DNA from: an uncultured Rhodospirillaceae bacterium
GTDB lineage: Bacteria; Pseudomonadota; Alphaproteobacteria; Dongiales; Dongiaceae
Assembly (NCBI GenBank): GCA_902826565.1
Contig: CADEFF010000007.1
Span: 26,668-72,342 of the forward strand
Length of the DNA stretch: 45,675 nt
Direction of reading: 5' to 3'
Part shown: positions 16,891 through 24,565 of the stretch, piece after piece
Position numbering within the stretch: the stretch's first letter is position 1
Layout of the letters: each line of letters opens with the position of its first letter
The notes under the pieces: generated by a model
Told to the model about the DNA's origin: nothing
Databases searched by the model: none
Seen by the model: only the letters and a program-made list of their open reading frames with translations
Made by a program: the position numbers and the translations under genes

Positions 16891-18573
16891 CTAGAAGAGG
16901 CCTTCGACCTGGCCGTCCGGATTGACGAAGATGCTGTTCGCCGCGGGGACCTTGGGCAGGCCCGGCATGGTCATGATCTCGCCGCAGACCGCCACCAGGA
17001 ATTCGGCACCGGCCGAGAGCCTGATCTCGCGCACCGGCACCACATGGTTCGAAGGCGCCCCCTTGAGGTTCGGGTCGGTCGAGAAGCTGTATTGCGTCTT
17101 CGCCACGCAGATCGGGTAGTTGCCGTAACCCGCCTTCTGAAACTCCGCGAACTGGTCGCGGATTTTCTTGTCCGCGATGATGCCCTGCGCGCCATAGAGG
17201 CTCTGCGCGATGGTGCGCAACTTGTCCCAGAGCGGCATCTCATCGGGATAGAGCGTCTTGAAGGCCGCGCTGCCGCCCTCGGCGATCTCCACCACCTTCT
17301 TCGCCAGCGCCTCCGTGCCGGCCCCGCCATGCGACCAATGGGTGCATTCGATCGCCTCGGTTCCAAGCTCTGCGCAGGCCTGGCGCAGCGCGTTCAGCTC
17401 GGCGTCGGTGTCGGCGACGAACCGGTTGATGGCAACGAGCGGCGGCACGCCGAAACTCTTCACGTTCTCGACATGGCGCGCCAGATTGGCGATGCCCTTC
17501 TTCAGCGCCTCGACATTCTCCTTGTTGAGGTCCTCCTTCGCGACGCCGCCATGCATCTTGAGCGCGCGGATGGTCGCCACGATGACCGCCACGGCCGGTT
17601 TCAACCCGGCCTTGCGGCATTTGATGTCGAAAAACTTCTCGGCACCGAGATCGGCGCCGAAGCCCGCCTCGGTCACGACATAGTCGCCGAGCTTGAGGCC
17701 GGTACGGGTGGCGATCACCGAGTTGCAGCCATGAGCGATGTTGGCGAAGGGACCGCCATGGATGAAGGCCGGGTTGCCTTCGAGCGTCTGCACGAGGTTC
17801 GGCATGAGCGCGTCCCTCAGGAGGACGGTCATCGGCCCTTCGGCCTTGAGGTCGCGCGCATGGATCGGCTTCCGGTCGCGGGTATAGCCGACGATGATGT
17901 TGCCGAGCCGGCGCGTGAGGTCGGTGAGGTCGGTCGCGAGACAGAAAATCGCCATGACCTCCGAAGCGACCGTGATGTCGAACCCGTCCTCGCGGGGATA
18001 ACCGTTCGCGACGCCGCCGAGCGAAGAGGTGATCGAGCGCAGCGCGCGATCGTTCATGTCGAGCACGCGGCGCCAGGTGATGCGGCGCGTATCGATCTGC
18101 AGCTCGTTACCCCAATAGATGTGATTGTCGATCAGGGCGGCGAGCAGATTGTTGGCCGCGCCGATCGCGTGGAAATCGCCGGTGAAATGGAGGTTGATGT
18201 CCTCCATCGGGATGACCTGGGCATAGCCGCCGCCCGCCGCACCGCCCTTCACGCCGAAGCAGGGGCCGACCGAAGGCTCGCGGAGGCAGATCACTGTTTT
18301 CTTGCCGATCCGGTTGAGGCCGTCGCCGAGGCCGACGGTGGTCGTCGTCTTGCCCTCGCCGGCGGGCGTCGGGGTGATCGCCGTCACCAGGATCAGCTTG
18401 CCGTCCGGCTTCGATTTCAACTGGTTGATATAGTCGAACGAGAGCTTCGCCTTGGTGGGGCCGTAGCGGAACAGGCTCGGCTCCGGAATTCCAAGCTTCG
18501 CCGCGATCTTCTCGATGGGCTGCGCTTTCGCAGCACGCGCGATTTCGATGTCGCTGGGCACCTTGTTCGCCAT
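16891..18573 (-). CDS. fhs: Formate--tetrahydrofolate ligase
   Basis: 560 residues, the standard length. [20 protein letters not shown], near residue 65, is the nucleotide-binding loop; [19 protein letters not shown] follows, and [13 protein letters not shown]-like [14 protein letters not shown] is further on. The enzyme interconverts formate plus ATP plus THF with 10-formyl-THF. Placed last in the NMG pathway cluster, it probably runs toward formate and ATP, draining the C1 unit that MgdC puts on THF; methylene-THF dehydrogenase (FolD) would be encoded elsewhere. It is separated from gmaS by 139 nt containing a strong hairpin. Confidence 0.96.
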   Translation of the reverse strand: MANKVPSDIEIARAAKAQPIEKIAAKLGIPEPSLFRYGPTKAKLSFDYINQLKSKPDGKLILVTAITPTPAGEGKTTTTVGLGDGLNRIGKKTVICLREPSVGPCFGVKGGAAGGGYAQVIPMEDINLHFTGDFHAIGAANNLLAALIDNHIYWGNELQIDTRRITWRRVLDMNDRALRSITSSLGGVANGYPREDGFDITVASEVMAIFCLATDLTDLTRRLGNIIVGYTRDRKPIHARDLKAEGPMTVLLRDALMPNLVQTLEGNPAFIHGGPFANIAHGCNSVIATRTGLKLGDYVVTEAGFGADLGAEKFFDIKCRKAGLKPAVAVIVATIRALKMHGGVAKEDLNKENVEALKKGIANLARHVENVKSFGVPPLVAINRFVADTDAELNALRQACAELGTEAIECTHWSHGGAGTEALAKKVVEIAEGGSAAFKTLYPDEMPLWDKLRTIAQSLYGAQGIIADKKIRDQFAEFQKAGYGNYPICVAKTQYSFSTDPNLKGAPSNHVVPVREIRLSAGAEFLVAVCGEIMTMPGLPKVPAANSIFVNPDGQVEGLF

Positions 18574-18608
18574 CGTCCCCTACCCGTTCCGTTGAAGCCG
18601 TCCCATTG

Positions 18609-18644
18609 GGCTCCCGGCCGCGACGCTAGCCGCGGCCGGGAGCC
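18609..18644 (-). other. 14-bp perfect hairpin between gmaS and fhs
   Basis: GGCTCCCGGCCGCG and its exact complement flank an 8-nt loop (minus-strand GCTAGCGT). It lies 69 nt past the gmaS stop and 36 nt before the fhs start. No T tract follows on either strand, which argues against simple intrinsic termination. An RNA-processing or stabilising element that sets fhs expression apart from the amine genes is the likelier role. Confidence 0.75.
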
Positions 18645-18712
18645 TCATATCGTCCCGAAACGACGCGAATTGGCGCGGCCGGGCCGCACCAATTCCGCGC
18701 CATTCGACCGTC

Positions 18713-20020
18713 CTAGCAGTCGAGCGTGGTCTGGCGCTCCCAGTCCGAGAGATGCCGGTTGAACTGGTTCCATTCCTCGTTCTTGAAGCGCACGTAACTG
18801 TCGATGAAGCTGTCGCCGAAGCGCTCGCGCAAGACCTTGCTCTTGTCGGTGAGCCGCAGCGCATCCAGCAGGTTGAGGGGCAGCTTCTTCGCGCCCTTCA
18901 CCTTGTGGCCTTCGGTGTACATGTTGATGTCGAGGCGCGGCCCCGGATCGCGCCGGTTGGCAACGCCGTCGAGGCCCGCCGCCAGCACGCCCGCCTGCAT
19001 CAGATAGGGATTGGCGGCGCCGTCCATCAGCCGGAGCTCGAACCGCCCGGCATCCGGAATACGGACCATGTGGGTGCGGTTATTGCCGCTATAGGTGATG
19101 GTGTTGGGCGCCCAGGTCGCGCCTGAGACGGTGCGCGGCGCGTTGATGCGCTTGTAGCTGTTGACCGTGGGGTTGAAGAAGCTGCAGAGCGCGTCGGCCG
19201 AGTGAATGACGCCGGCGAGGAACTGGTAGGCCATCCTGGAGAGGCCGAGCTCGCCCTTGGCGTCGCCGAACAGGTTCTTCTTGCCCGTCTTGTCCCAGAC
19301 CGAAACATGGGCGTGGCAGCCGTTGCCGGTCAGGTTGGCGAAGGGCTTCGGCATGAAGGTCGCACGGAAGCCGTGCTTTTCGGCGAGCTGGCGCACCATG
19401 TATTTGAAGAACACGTGACGATCCGCCGTCAGCAGCGCGTCGTCATATTCCCAGTTCATCTCGAACTGGCCGTTCGCGTCCTCATGGTCGTTCTGATAGG
19501 GCTTCCAGCCGAGCGCCAGCATCGAGTTGCAGATATCGGTGATGACGTCGAAGCGCCGCATCAGCGCCATCTGGTCGTAGCAGGGCTTCTCCTGGGTGTC
19601 GGCCGGGTCGGAGAGCGTCTTGCCGTCCGGTGTCAACAGGAAGAACTCGCATTCGACGCCGCTCTTCATCCGCATGCCCTTGGCGGCCGCGGCGGCGATC
19701 TGCCGTTTGAGCTGCGCGCGCGGGCTGTCCACAACTTCCTTGCCGTCCATCCAGAGGTCGGAAGCGAGCCAGCCGACCTCGGGCTTCCAGGGAAGCTGGA
19801 TCAGGCTTTCCGGATCGGGACGCGCGAAGAGATCCGGGTGCGCCGGCGTCATGTCGAGCCAGGTCGCGAAGCCGGCGAAGCCGGCACCGTCGCGCTGCAT
19901 GCCGGCGATCGCCTCGGCCGGCGCGAGCTTCGCGCGCAGCACGCCGAAGAGGTCGACGTAGCTGATGAGGAAATACTTGATCTTACGTTCTTTCGCGACT
20001 TTCGCGAGATCGGTGGCCAT
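18713..20020 (-). CDS. gmaS: Gamma-glutamylmethylamide synthetase
   Basis: 435 residues of the glutamine synthetase superfamily. The N-terminus MATDLAKVAKERKIKYFLIS and the block GFAGFATWLDMTPAHPDLFA agree with GmaS as I know it from methylamine-using marine alphaproteobacteria. Metal and substrate residues are visible: GVECEFFLL (E-x-E), DHEDANGQFEMNW, GNGCHAHVSVW, TVNSYKRI and AGRFELRLMDG. It ligates methylamine to glutamate with ATP, giving gamma-glutamylmethylamide, the first step of the NMG pathway. The mgsC gene lies 63 nt upstream. Confidence 0.92.
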   Translation of the reverse strand: MATDLAKVAKERKIKYFLISYVDLFGVLRAKLAPAEAIAGMQRDGAGFAGFATWLDMTPAHPDLFARPDPESLIQLPWKPEVGWLASDLWMDGKEVVDSPRAQLKRQIAAAAAKGMRMKSGVECEFFLLTPDGKTLSDPADTQEKPCYDQMALMRRFDVITDICNSMLALGWKPYQNDHEDANGQFEMNWEYDDALLTADRHVFFKYMVRQLAEKHGFRATFMPKPFANLTGNGCHAHVSVWDKTGKKNLFGDAKGELGLSRMAYQFLAGVIHSADALCSFFNPTVNSYKRINAPRTVSGATWAPNTITYSGNNRTHMVRIPDAGRFELRLMDGAANPYLMQAGVLAAGLDGVANRRDPGPRLDINMYTEGHKVKGAKKLPLNLLDALRLTDKSKVLRERFGDSFIDSYVRFKNEEWNQFNRHLSDWERQTTLDC

Positions 20021-20041
20021 GCGGAGATTCCCCCTGTCGGT

Positions 20042-20067
20042 GCGGGCCCGGTCGAGCCGGCGCCCGC
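20042..20067 (-). other. Intercistronic hairpin between mgsC and gmaS
   Basis: GCGGGC and CCGG pair with CCGG and GCCCGC around a 5-nt loop with one bulged C, a stem of about 10 bp in a gap of only 63 nt. It has no T tract. Like the element before fhs, it may protect or separate mRNA segments so that gmaS is expressed at a different level from mgsABC. Confidence 0.55.
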
Positions 20068-20083
20068 GTTTGCTGTGGTCGGT

Positions 20084-21409
20084 CTAGATCGCCCCTGGAA
20101 TCCAGCTTGTGCCGGCAAGCGGCACCCGCGCCATCGCCGCCGATTCGACGGTGAGCGCGACGAGATCGTCCGGTTCGAGATTATGCAGATGGCTCTTGCC
20201 GCAGGCACGCGCGATGATCTGCGCCTCCATGGTCAGAACCGCCAGATAGTTGGCGAGGCGCCGGCCCGCCTTGACCGGATCGAGCCGCGCGGCGAGCTCC
20301 GGATCCTGCGTGGTGATGCCCGCCGGATCGCGCCCCTCGTGCCAGTCGTCATAGCAGCCGGCGGTGCTGCCGAGCGCCTGATATTCCGTCTCGAGCTTCG
20401 GGTCGTTGTCGCCGAGCGCCACCAGGGCCGCCGTGCCGATGGCGACCGCATCGGCGCCGAGCGCCAGGGCCTTCGCCACGTCGGCGCCGTTGCGGATGCC
20501 GCCGGAGACGATGAGCTGCACCTTGCGGTGCATGTCGAGGTCCTGCAGCGCCTGCACCGCCGGGCGGATCGCCGCCAGGATCGGGATGCCGACATGCTCG
20601 ATGAAGACTTCCTGGGTGGCGGCCGTGCCGCCCTGCATCCCGTCCAGCACCACCACGTCGGCACCGGACTTCACTGCGAGCGCGATGTCGAAATAGGGCC
20701 GAGTGGCGCCGACCTTGACGTAGATCGGCTTCTCCCAATCGGTGATCTCGCGGATCTCCTGGATCTTGATGGTGAGGTCGTCCGGGCCGGTCCAGTCGGG
20801 ATGGCGGCAGGCCGAGCGCTGATCGATGCCCTGCGGCAGGTTGCGCATGGCCGCCACGCGCGCCGAGATCTTCTGGCCGAGCAGCATGCCGCCGCCGCCC
20901 GGCTTCGCACCCTGCCCAACCACGATCTCGACGGCGTCCGCCTTGCGGAGATCGTCGGGGTTCATGCCGTAGCGCGAAGGCAGGAGCTGATAGACCAGCG
21001 TCTTCGAGCTTTCCCGCTCCTCCGGCGTCATGCCGCCGTCGCCGGTCGTGGTACTGGTGCCCATCGCGGTCGCGCCGCGGCCGAGCGCTTCCTTCGCCTG
21101 GCCGGACAGCGCGCCGAAGCTCATGCCGGCGATGGTGACCGGCGTCTTCAGATGGAGCGGCTTCTTGGCGAAGCGCGTGCCGAGCACGACGTCGGTCGCG
21201 CATTTCTCGCGATAGCCCTCGAGCGGATAGCGCGAAACCGACGCGCCTAGGAACAGCAGGTCGTCGAAATGCGGCAGCTTGCGTTTCGTGCCGGCGCCGC
21301 GAATGTCGTAGATGCCGGTGGCGGCGGCGCGCTGGATCTCCGCGATCGAATGCTCGTCGAAGGTCGCGGAGCGTCGCGGCGGGGTCCGGACGGGGATGGG
21401 TGCGCTCAT
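20084..21409 (-). CDS. mgsC: N-methylglutamate synthase subunit C (GltB-like FMN subunit)
   Basis: 441 residues equivalent to the FMN-binding synthase domain of glutamate synthase. Features include ITIAGMSFGALSGQAK-like VTIAGMSFGALSGQAKEAL, GDGGMTPEER, SGGIRNGADVAKALALGADAV (FMN phosphate) and VVGQGAKPGGGG. It forms N-methylglutamate from glutamate and the methylamine released from gamma-glutamylmethylamide, with MgsA and MgsB. At the place where glutamate synthase holds its 3Fe-4S cluster, only C352 remains (CYDDWHEGRDPAG), so the cluster appears to be absent, unlike in the paralogue at 30411. It starts 11 nt after mgsB. Confidence 0.9.
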   Translation of the reverse strand: MSAPIPVRTPPRRSATFDEHSIAEIQRAAATGIYDIRGAGTKRKLPHFDDLLFLGASVSRYPLEGYREKCATDVVLGTRFAKKPLHLKTPVTIAGMSFGALSGQAKEALGRGATAMGTSTTTGDGGMTPEERESSKTLVYQLLPSRYGMNPDDLRKADAVEIVVGQGAKPGGGGMLLGQKISARVAAMRNLPQGIDQRSACRHPDWTGPDDLTIKIQEIREITDWEKPIYVKVGATRPYFDIALAVKSGADVVVLDGMQGGTAATQEVFIEHVGIPILAAIRPAVQALQDLDMHRKVQLIVSGGIRNGADVAKALALGADAVAIGTAALVALGDNDPKLETEYQALGSTAGCYDDWHEGRDPAGITTQDPELAARLDPVKAGRRLANYLAVLTMEAQIIARACGKSHLHNLEPDDLVALTVESAAMARVPLAGTSWIPGAI

Positions 21410-21420
21410 ATGTCTCGCTC

Positions 21421-22104
21421 TCAGTAGGCGTCGACGTTGTCGACGTGGAAGTTATAGAGGCGACGGGCCGAGCCGTAGCGGCGAAAGCGCCTGGCGTCGG
21501 CCTCGATGCCGGCGCGCTTCAGGAGCTTCTCGAGCTTTGCCAGGTGATGCGGCGTCATCTTCTTCTCGATGCAATCCGCGCCGAGGCTTTCGACCTTGCC
21601 CTGCACGTAGAGCCGCGCCTCGTAGATCGAATCGCCGAAGCTCGACCCCACGTCGCCGCAGACGACGAGCGAGCCGGTCTGGGCCATGAAGGCGCTCATA
21701 TGGCCGACCGATCCCGCCACCACGATGTCGATGCCCTTCATCGAGATGCCGCAGCGCAAGCCCGCATCGCCTTCGACGACGAGCAGTCCGCCGCGGCCAG
21801 TGGCGCCGGCCGCGTCGGAGGCGTTGCCCTTCACCCGCACCTCGCCGGACATCATGTTTTCGGCGAGGCCGACCCCGCAATGGCCGTTCACGATGACGGT
21901 GGCTTCCTTGTTCATGCCGGCGCAGTAATAGCCGGGGTGCCCGTCGATGGTGACCTCGATGGGCGCATCGAGGCCGGCCACCAGCGCATGCGCGCCTTTC
22001 GGGTTGACCACCCGCCAAGCGCGTTCGTTGGTGTCCTTCGGCAGCTTGTGCAGTCGTTGATTGAGGTCGCGGACGCTGGTCTCGGCGAGATCGACAGTGA
22101 TCAT
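21421..22104 (-). CDS. mgsB: N-methylglutamate synthase subunit B (GXGXG domain)
   Basis: 227 residues forming the right-handed beta-helix of glutamate synthase's C-terminal domain. Repeats of the GXGXG type are visible (GHCGVGLAENMMSGEVRVKG; GDAGLRCGISMKGIDIVVAG; GDVGSSFGDSIYEARLYVQG). It is a structural subunit that holds the synthase together. The ATG at 22104 overlaps the mgsA stop (ATGA), indicating translational coupling. Confidence 0.9.
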   Translation of the reverse strand: MITVDLAETSVRDLNQRLHKLPKDTNERAWRVVNPKGAHALVAGLDAPIEVTIDGHPGYYCAGMNKEATVIVNGHCGVGLAENMMSGEVRVKGNASDAAGATGRGGLLVVEGDAGLRCGISMKGIDIVVAGSVGHMSAFMAQTGSLVVCGDVGSSFGDSIYEARLYVQGKVESLGADCIEKKMTPHHLAKLEKLLKRAGIEADARRFRRYGSARRLYNFHVDNVDAY

Positions 22105-23009
22105 GCGGCGGCTTTCACTTCCCAGGTGTAGACGACGGAGGGCGCCGGGGCCCAGACCTTGGCCTTGTCGGCACCGGGCAGATTGGCGATCGAGCGATAT
22201 TCCGAGGCCATCGCGACCCAGTCGTCCGTCTCGGCCAGCACCGCCGGCTTGCAGGCGAAGGCGTCGCGCAGCACGGCGAAACCGTCCCGCGTGCCCATGG
22301 TGAAGGTATAGAAGCCGTCGAGGTCGGCGAGCCCGGCCTCGAGCGCTTCCTTGAGCGACGCGCCTTCGGAGAGGCGCTGCGCGAAGTAGCGGGCCGCCAC
22401 CTCGCTGTCGTTGTCGGTCTCGAAGATGTGGCCGCGCTTCTTCAGCCACTTCCGCATGTTGTTGTGGTTCGAGAGCGAACCATTATGGACGAGGCACATG
22501 TCGGAGGCGGCCGTGAAGGGATGCGAATGCTCCGTCGTCACGGCGCTCTCGGTCGCCATGCGGGTATGGCCGATGGCATGGGTGCCCTCCATGCCGGCAA
22601 GGCCGTAGCGGTCCGCGACCTCGGCCGGCAGACCCATGTCCTTGTAGACCTCCATGAGCCGGCCATAACCCATCACGCGGATCTCCGGATGGTTCTGGCG
22701 GAGCCAGTCGCGCACGATCTCGTCGTCGGCGCCGACCGTCATTACCGCATGGTTCGCCTTCACCTCGAAATCGACTTCGGTGTCGAGCGCCTGGCCGAGC
22801 TGCCCGCCGACCTCCCGCCACGGAAACTTCGGATCGGCATTGAAGAGGGTGAGCTTCGAGCTTTTGCCTGCGGCCGGCCTGTGATAGACGGCGATACCCG
22901 CGCTGTCGGGGCCGCGCTCCGTCATCTCGATCAGCATGGTCCTCAGATGCTTCCCGAGCTTCGGCCGCATCGAGGGGTTCTTCAGAAACAGTCCGACGAT
23001 TCCGCACAT
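22101..23009 (-). CDS. mgsA: N-methylglutamate synthase subunit A (class II amidotransferase)
   Basis: 302 residues. MCGIVGLFL gives the catalytic Cys2 exposed after Met removal, and RGPDSAGIAVY and GHTRMATES(S)AV-type GHTRMATESAVT are the Ntn-hydrolase glutamine-binding motifs, followed by HNGSLSNH. In this complex it hydrolyses gamma-glutamylmethylamide, passing methylamine to MgsC. AAAGGA precedes the ATG. The 111-nt gap to the regulator upstream is AT-rich, contains the dyad at 23096-23110 and probably holds an internal promoter. Confidence 0.91.
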   Translation of the reverse strand: MCGIVGLFLKNPSMRPKLGKHLRTMLIEMTERGPDSAGIAVYHRPAAGKSSKLTLFNADPKFPWREVGGQLGQALDTEVDFEVKANHAVMTVGADDEIVRDWLRQNHPEIRVMGYGRLMEVYKDMGLPAEVADRYGLAGMEGTHAIGHTRMATESAVTTEHSHPFTAASDMCLVHNGSLSNHNNMRKWLKKRGHIFETDNDSEVAARYFAQRLSEGASLKEALEAGLADLDGFYTFTMGTRDGFAVLRDAFACKPAVLAETDDWVAMASEYRSIANLPGADKAKVWAPAPSVVYTWEVKAAA

Positions 23010-23095
23010 GTGAGGGTCCTTTCGGAAGGCGGTCGGAAAAATCCTAAGAAAAATCTAGCCTTCGGCGACCGGGATTTCAACCAAAAGAAAAAATA

Positions 23096-23110
23096 TTTCC
23101 TGTCAGTAAA
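23096..23110 (-). promoter_or_regulatory. 15-bp dyad operator candidate upstream of mgsA
   Basis: TTTcCTGtCAGtAAA is an inverted repeat of form TTTnCTGnCAGnAAA, perfect in its nine defined pairs. It sits in an AT-rich 111-nt gap just after the XRE/cupin regulator gene and 87 nt before mgsA. HTH-XRE dimers typically bind dyads of this size. The TTTCCT half also occurs upstream of mgdA at 29126-29131, without the second arm. Confidence 0.55.
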
Positions 23111-23120
23111 ATAGCCGGAA

Positions 23121-23840
23121 TCAGTCCGCTTCGCGCGGGTAGCAGATGATCGAGAGGAACCGGATCGGCAGCTTCCGGAGATCGTCCGGGCCGTGCGGCA
23201 CGTCGGCGTCGAAGAAGAGCGAATCGCCGGGCGTGAGCGTGTAGGTCTTGTCGCCATGCCGGTAGCTGACCTCGCCCTCCAGCATGTAGAGGAACTCGAG
23301 CCCCTCATGCTGGAAGAGCGGAAAGACGTCCGAGCGCGCCGTGAGGGTGATCATGTAGGGCTCGACCGAGATCGACTTCCGCACCGTATGGCCGAGGAGC
23401 TGATACTGATGGCCGGCGCGGGTGCCGCGCCGCTCGATCACAAGCCCCCTGCCCGCCTGGACGAAGGTTGCGTCGCGCTCCTCCTCGAAGCGGCGGAAGA
23501 AGGCGGTGACCGGCACATGGAGGGCGACCGAAAGTGCCTGCAGCGTGGCCAGCGACGGCGAGGTCATGCCGTTCTCGATCTTGGAGAGCATGCCGGCCGA
23601 GAGATCGGCGAGCTTCGCGAGGTCCGCGACGGTCATGTCGAGCTTGCGCCGGAACTCGCGCACCTCGCGGCCGATCGAGACCTCGAGGCGGTTGCCGCGC
23701 GGATCGACGAGGCCGTGCGGGTCCTGCATCTTGCTGGCCGCGTCCGGCTTGCGCGGCGACGTCCTCGACATTGCCGGCGACCTGCCGGCCGGCTTCAGCG
23801 CAGCCGCCTTGACCGAAGAAGGCCGCGCCTTCCGGCTCAC
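23121..23840 (-). CDS. XRE-family regulator with C-terminal cupin domain
   Basis: 239 residues from a GTG at 23840 that overlaps the mgdD stop (GTGA). A low-complexity basic N-terminus is followed by an XRE helix-turn-helix at about residues 55-110 (REFRRKLDMTVADLAKLADL; SAGMLSKIENGMTSPSLATL). A small cupin domain lies at about 150-235 (FLYMLEGEVSYRHGDKTYTL; LTPGDSLFFDADVPHGP). Such proteins usually sense a small metabolite through the cupin and repress catabolic operons; here the ligand could be methylamine, gamma-glutamylmethylamide or NMG. An ATG at 23771 is an alternative start. It is embedded in the operon it probably controls. Confidence 0.88.
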   Translation of the reverse strand: MSRKARPSSVKAAALKPAGRSPAMSRTSPRKPDAASKMQDPHGLVDPRGNRLEVSIGREVREFRRKLDMTVADLAKLADLSAGMLSKIENGMTSPSLATLQALSVALHVPVTAFFRRFEEERDATFVQAGRGLVIERRGTRAGHQYQLLGHTVRKSISVEPYMITLTARSDVFPLFQHEGLEFLYMLEGEVSYRHGDKTYTLTPGDSLFFDADVPHGPDDLRKLPIRFLSIICYPREAD

Positions 23841-24562
23841 GACGACCCGGCCAGGCGCTTCAGGGCCGACCAGCCGATCGCCCTGCCGGCGAACTCCTGC
23901 ATCGCGTCGGTCAGGCACATCCACATGTAGTCGGCGGACGCGCTGTCGGTCAGGAGATGATAGGCCGGCAGCGCCCCCAGATAGTCGCGGATCACGATGG
24001 TGCCGTTCCGCGCGACCGAGGTCTGCGCGATCTGGCCCTGCTGGAACTTGTGCGGTCGAAGATCGATGCCGCAGATCTTGGTGAACATCTGCGGCGTATG
24101 CTCGCCCGTCAGCATGAACCAGCAATGGCTGTCGGCGCGCGGCGTCGGATAGCCCACCAGGCGCCGCGGCTTCTCGGTGCCCCAGCTCCAGGCGGCGTTG
24201 AGCCGGTCCACGAGCCTGCCTTCGCCGGCGAGGCTGTCGATCAGGAAGATCTCCGTGGGCGCGAGCCGCGCGGCGAGCGAGCCGTCCTCCTGGCGGTAGG
24301 CCATGTTGCTGTCGGCGCCGATGCGCAGGCCCTGCTCGGTCAGCCATTCGACCGTGCCGGTGCCCTTGAAGCCGGTGCGCGGCAGAGGCGAAAGATCGAC
24401 CAGGCCGAGCTTCCGGCCGGCCGCCGTCTCGCTCTCGACGCTGCCGCCCAGCGTCATCGCCACCGACGCGTCGCGCCAGGGCTGGAAGTCGGCGCCGAGC
24501 GACTGCAGCGTCCGATAGACGAAGCTGCGCCGCAGTTTTACCGCGGGATCGAGCCCGGCCAT
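23837..24562 (-). CDS. mgdD: N-methylglutamate dehydrogenase subunit D (SoxG-like gamma)
   Basis: 241 residues resembling the gamma subunit of heterotetrameric sarcosine oxidase, which has a GcvT-like fold. Examples are RIGADSNMAYRQEDGS, ILIDSLAGEG-like IFLIDSLAGEG and CGIDLRPHKFQQGQIAQTSVAR. It sits 3 nt after mgdC and overlaps the regulator by 4 nt. It is longer than the typical gamma subunit of about 200 residues. The role is structural, closing the chamber used by the THF-binding alpha subunit. Confidence 0.85.
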   Translation of the reverse strand: MAGLDPAVKLRRSFVYRTLQSLGADFQPWRDASVAMTLGGSVESETAAGRKLGLVDLSPLPRTGFKGTGTVEWLTEQGLRIGADSNMAYRQEDGSLAARLAPTEIFLIDSLAGEGRLVDRLNAAWSWGTEKPRRLVGYPTPRADSHCWFMLTGEHTPQMFTKICGIDLRPHKFQQGQIAQTSVARNGTIVIRDYLGALPAYHLLTDSASADYMWMCLTDAMQEFAGRAIGWSALKRLAGSS

Positions 24563-24565
24563 GTC

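Noticed and set aside
18574-18712. Folate or other riboswitch before fhs
   Set aside because: Only one long hairpin is visible, without the multi-helix core of known folate-sensing RNAs, and these are not expected in this group.
16255-18762. An 835-codon plus-strand frame over oxyR and fhs
   Set aside because: It runs antisense to fhs with shadow composition and no recognisable motif.
20084-23009. Reading the three subunits as an ordinary glutamate synthase
   Set aside because: The domains are split into separate genes, no small NADPH-oxidising subunit is present, and gmaS is adjacent.
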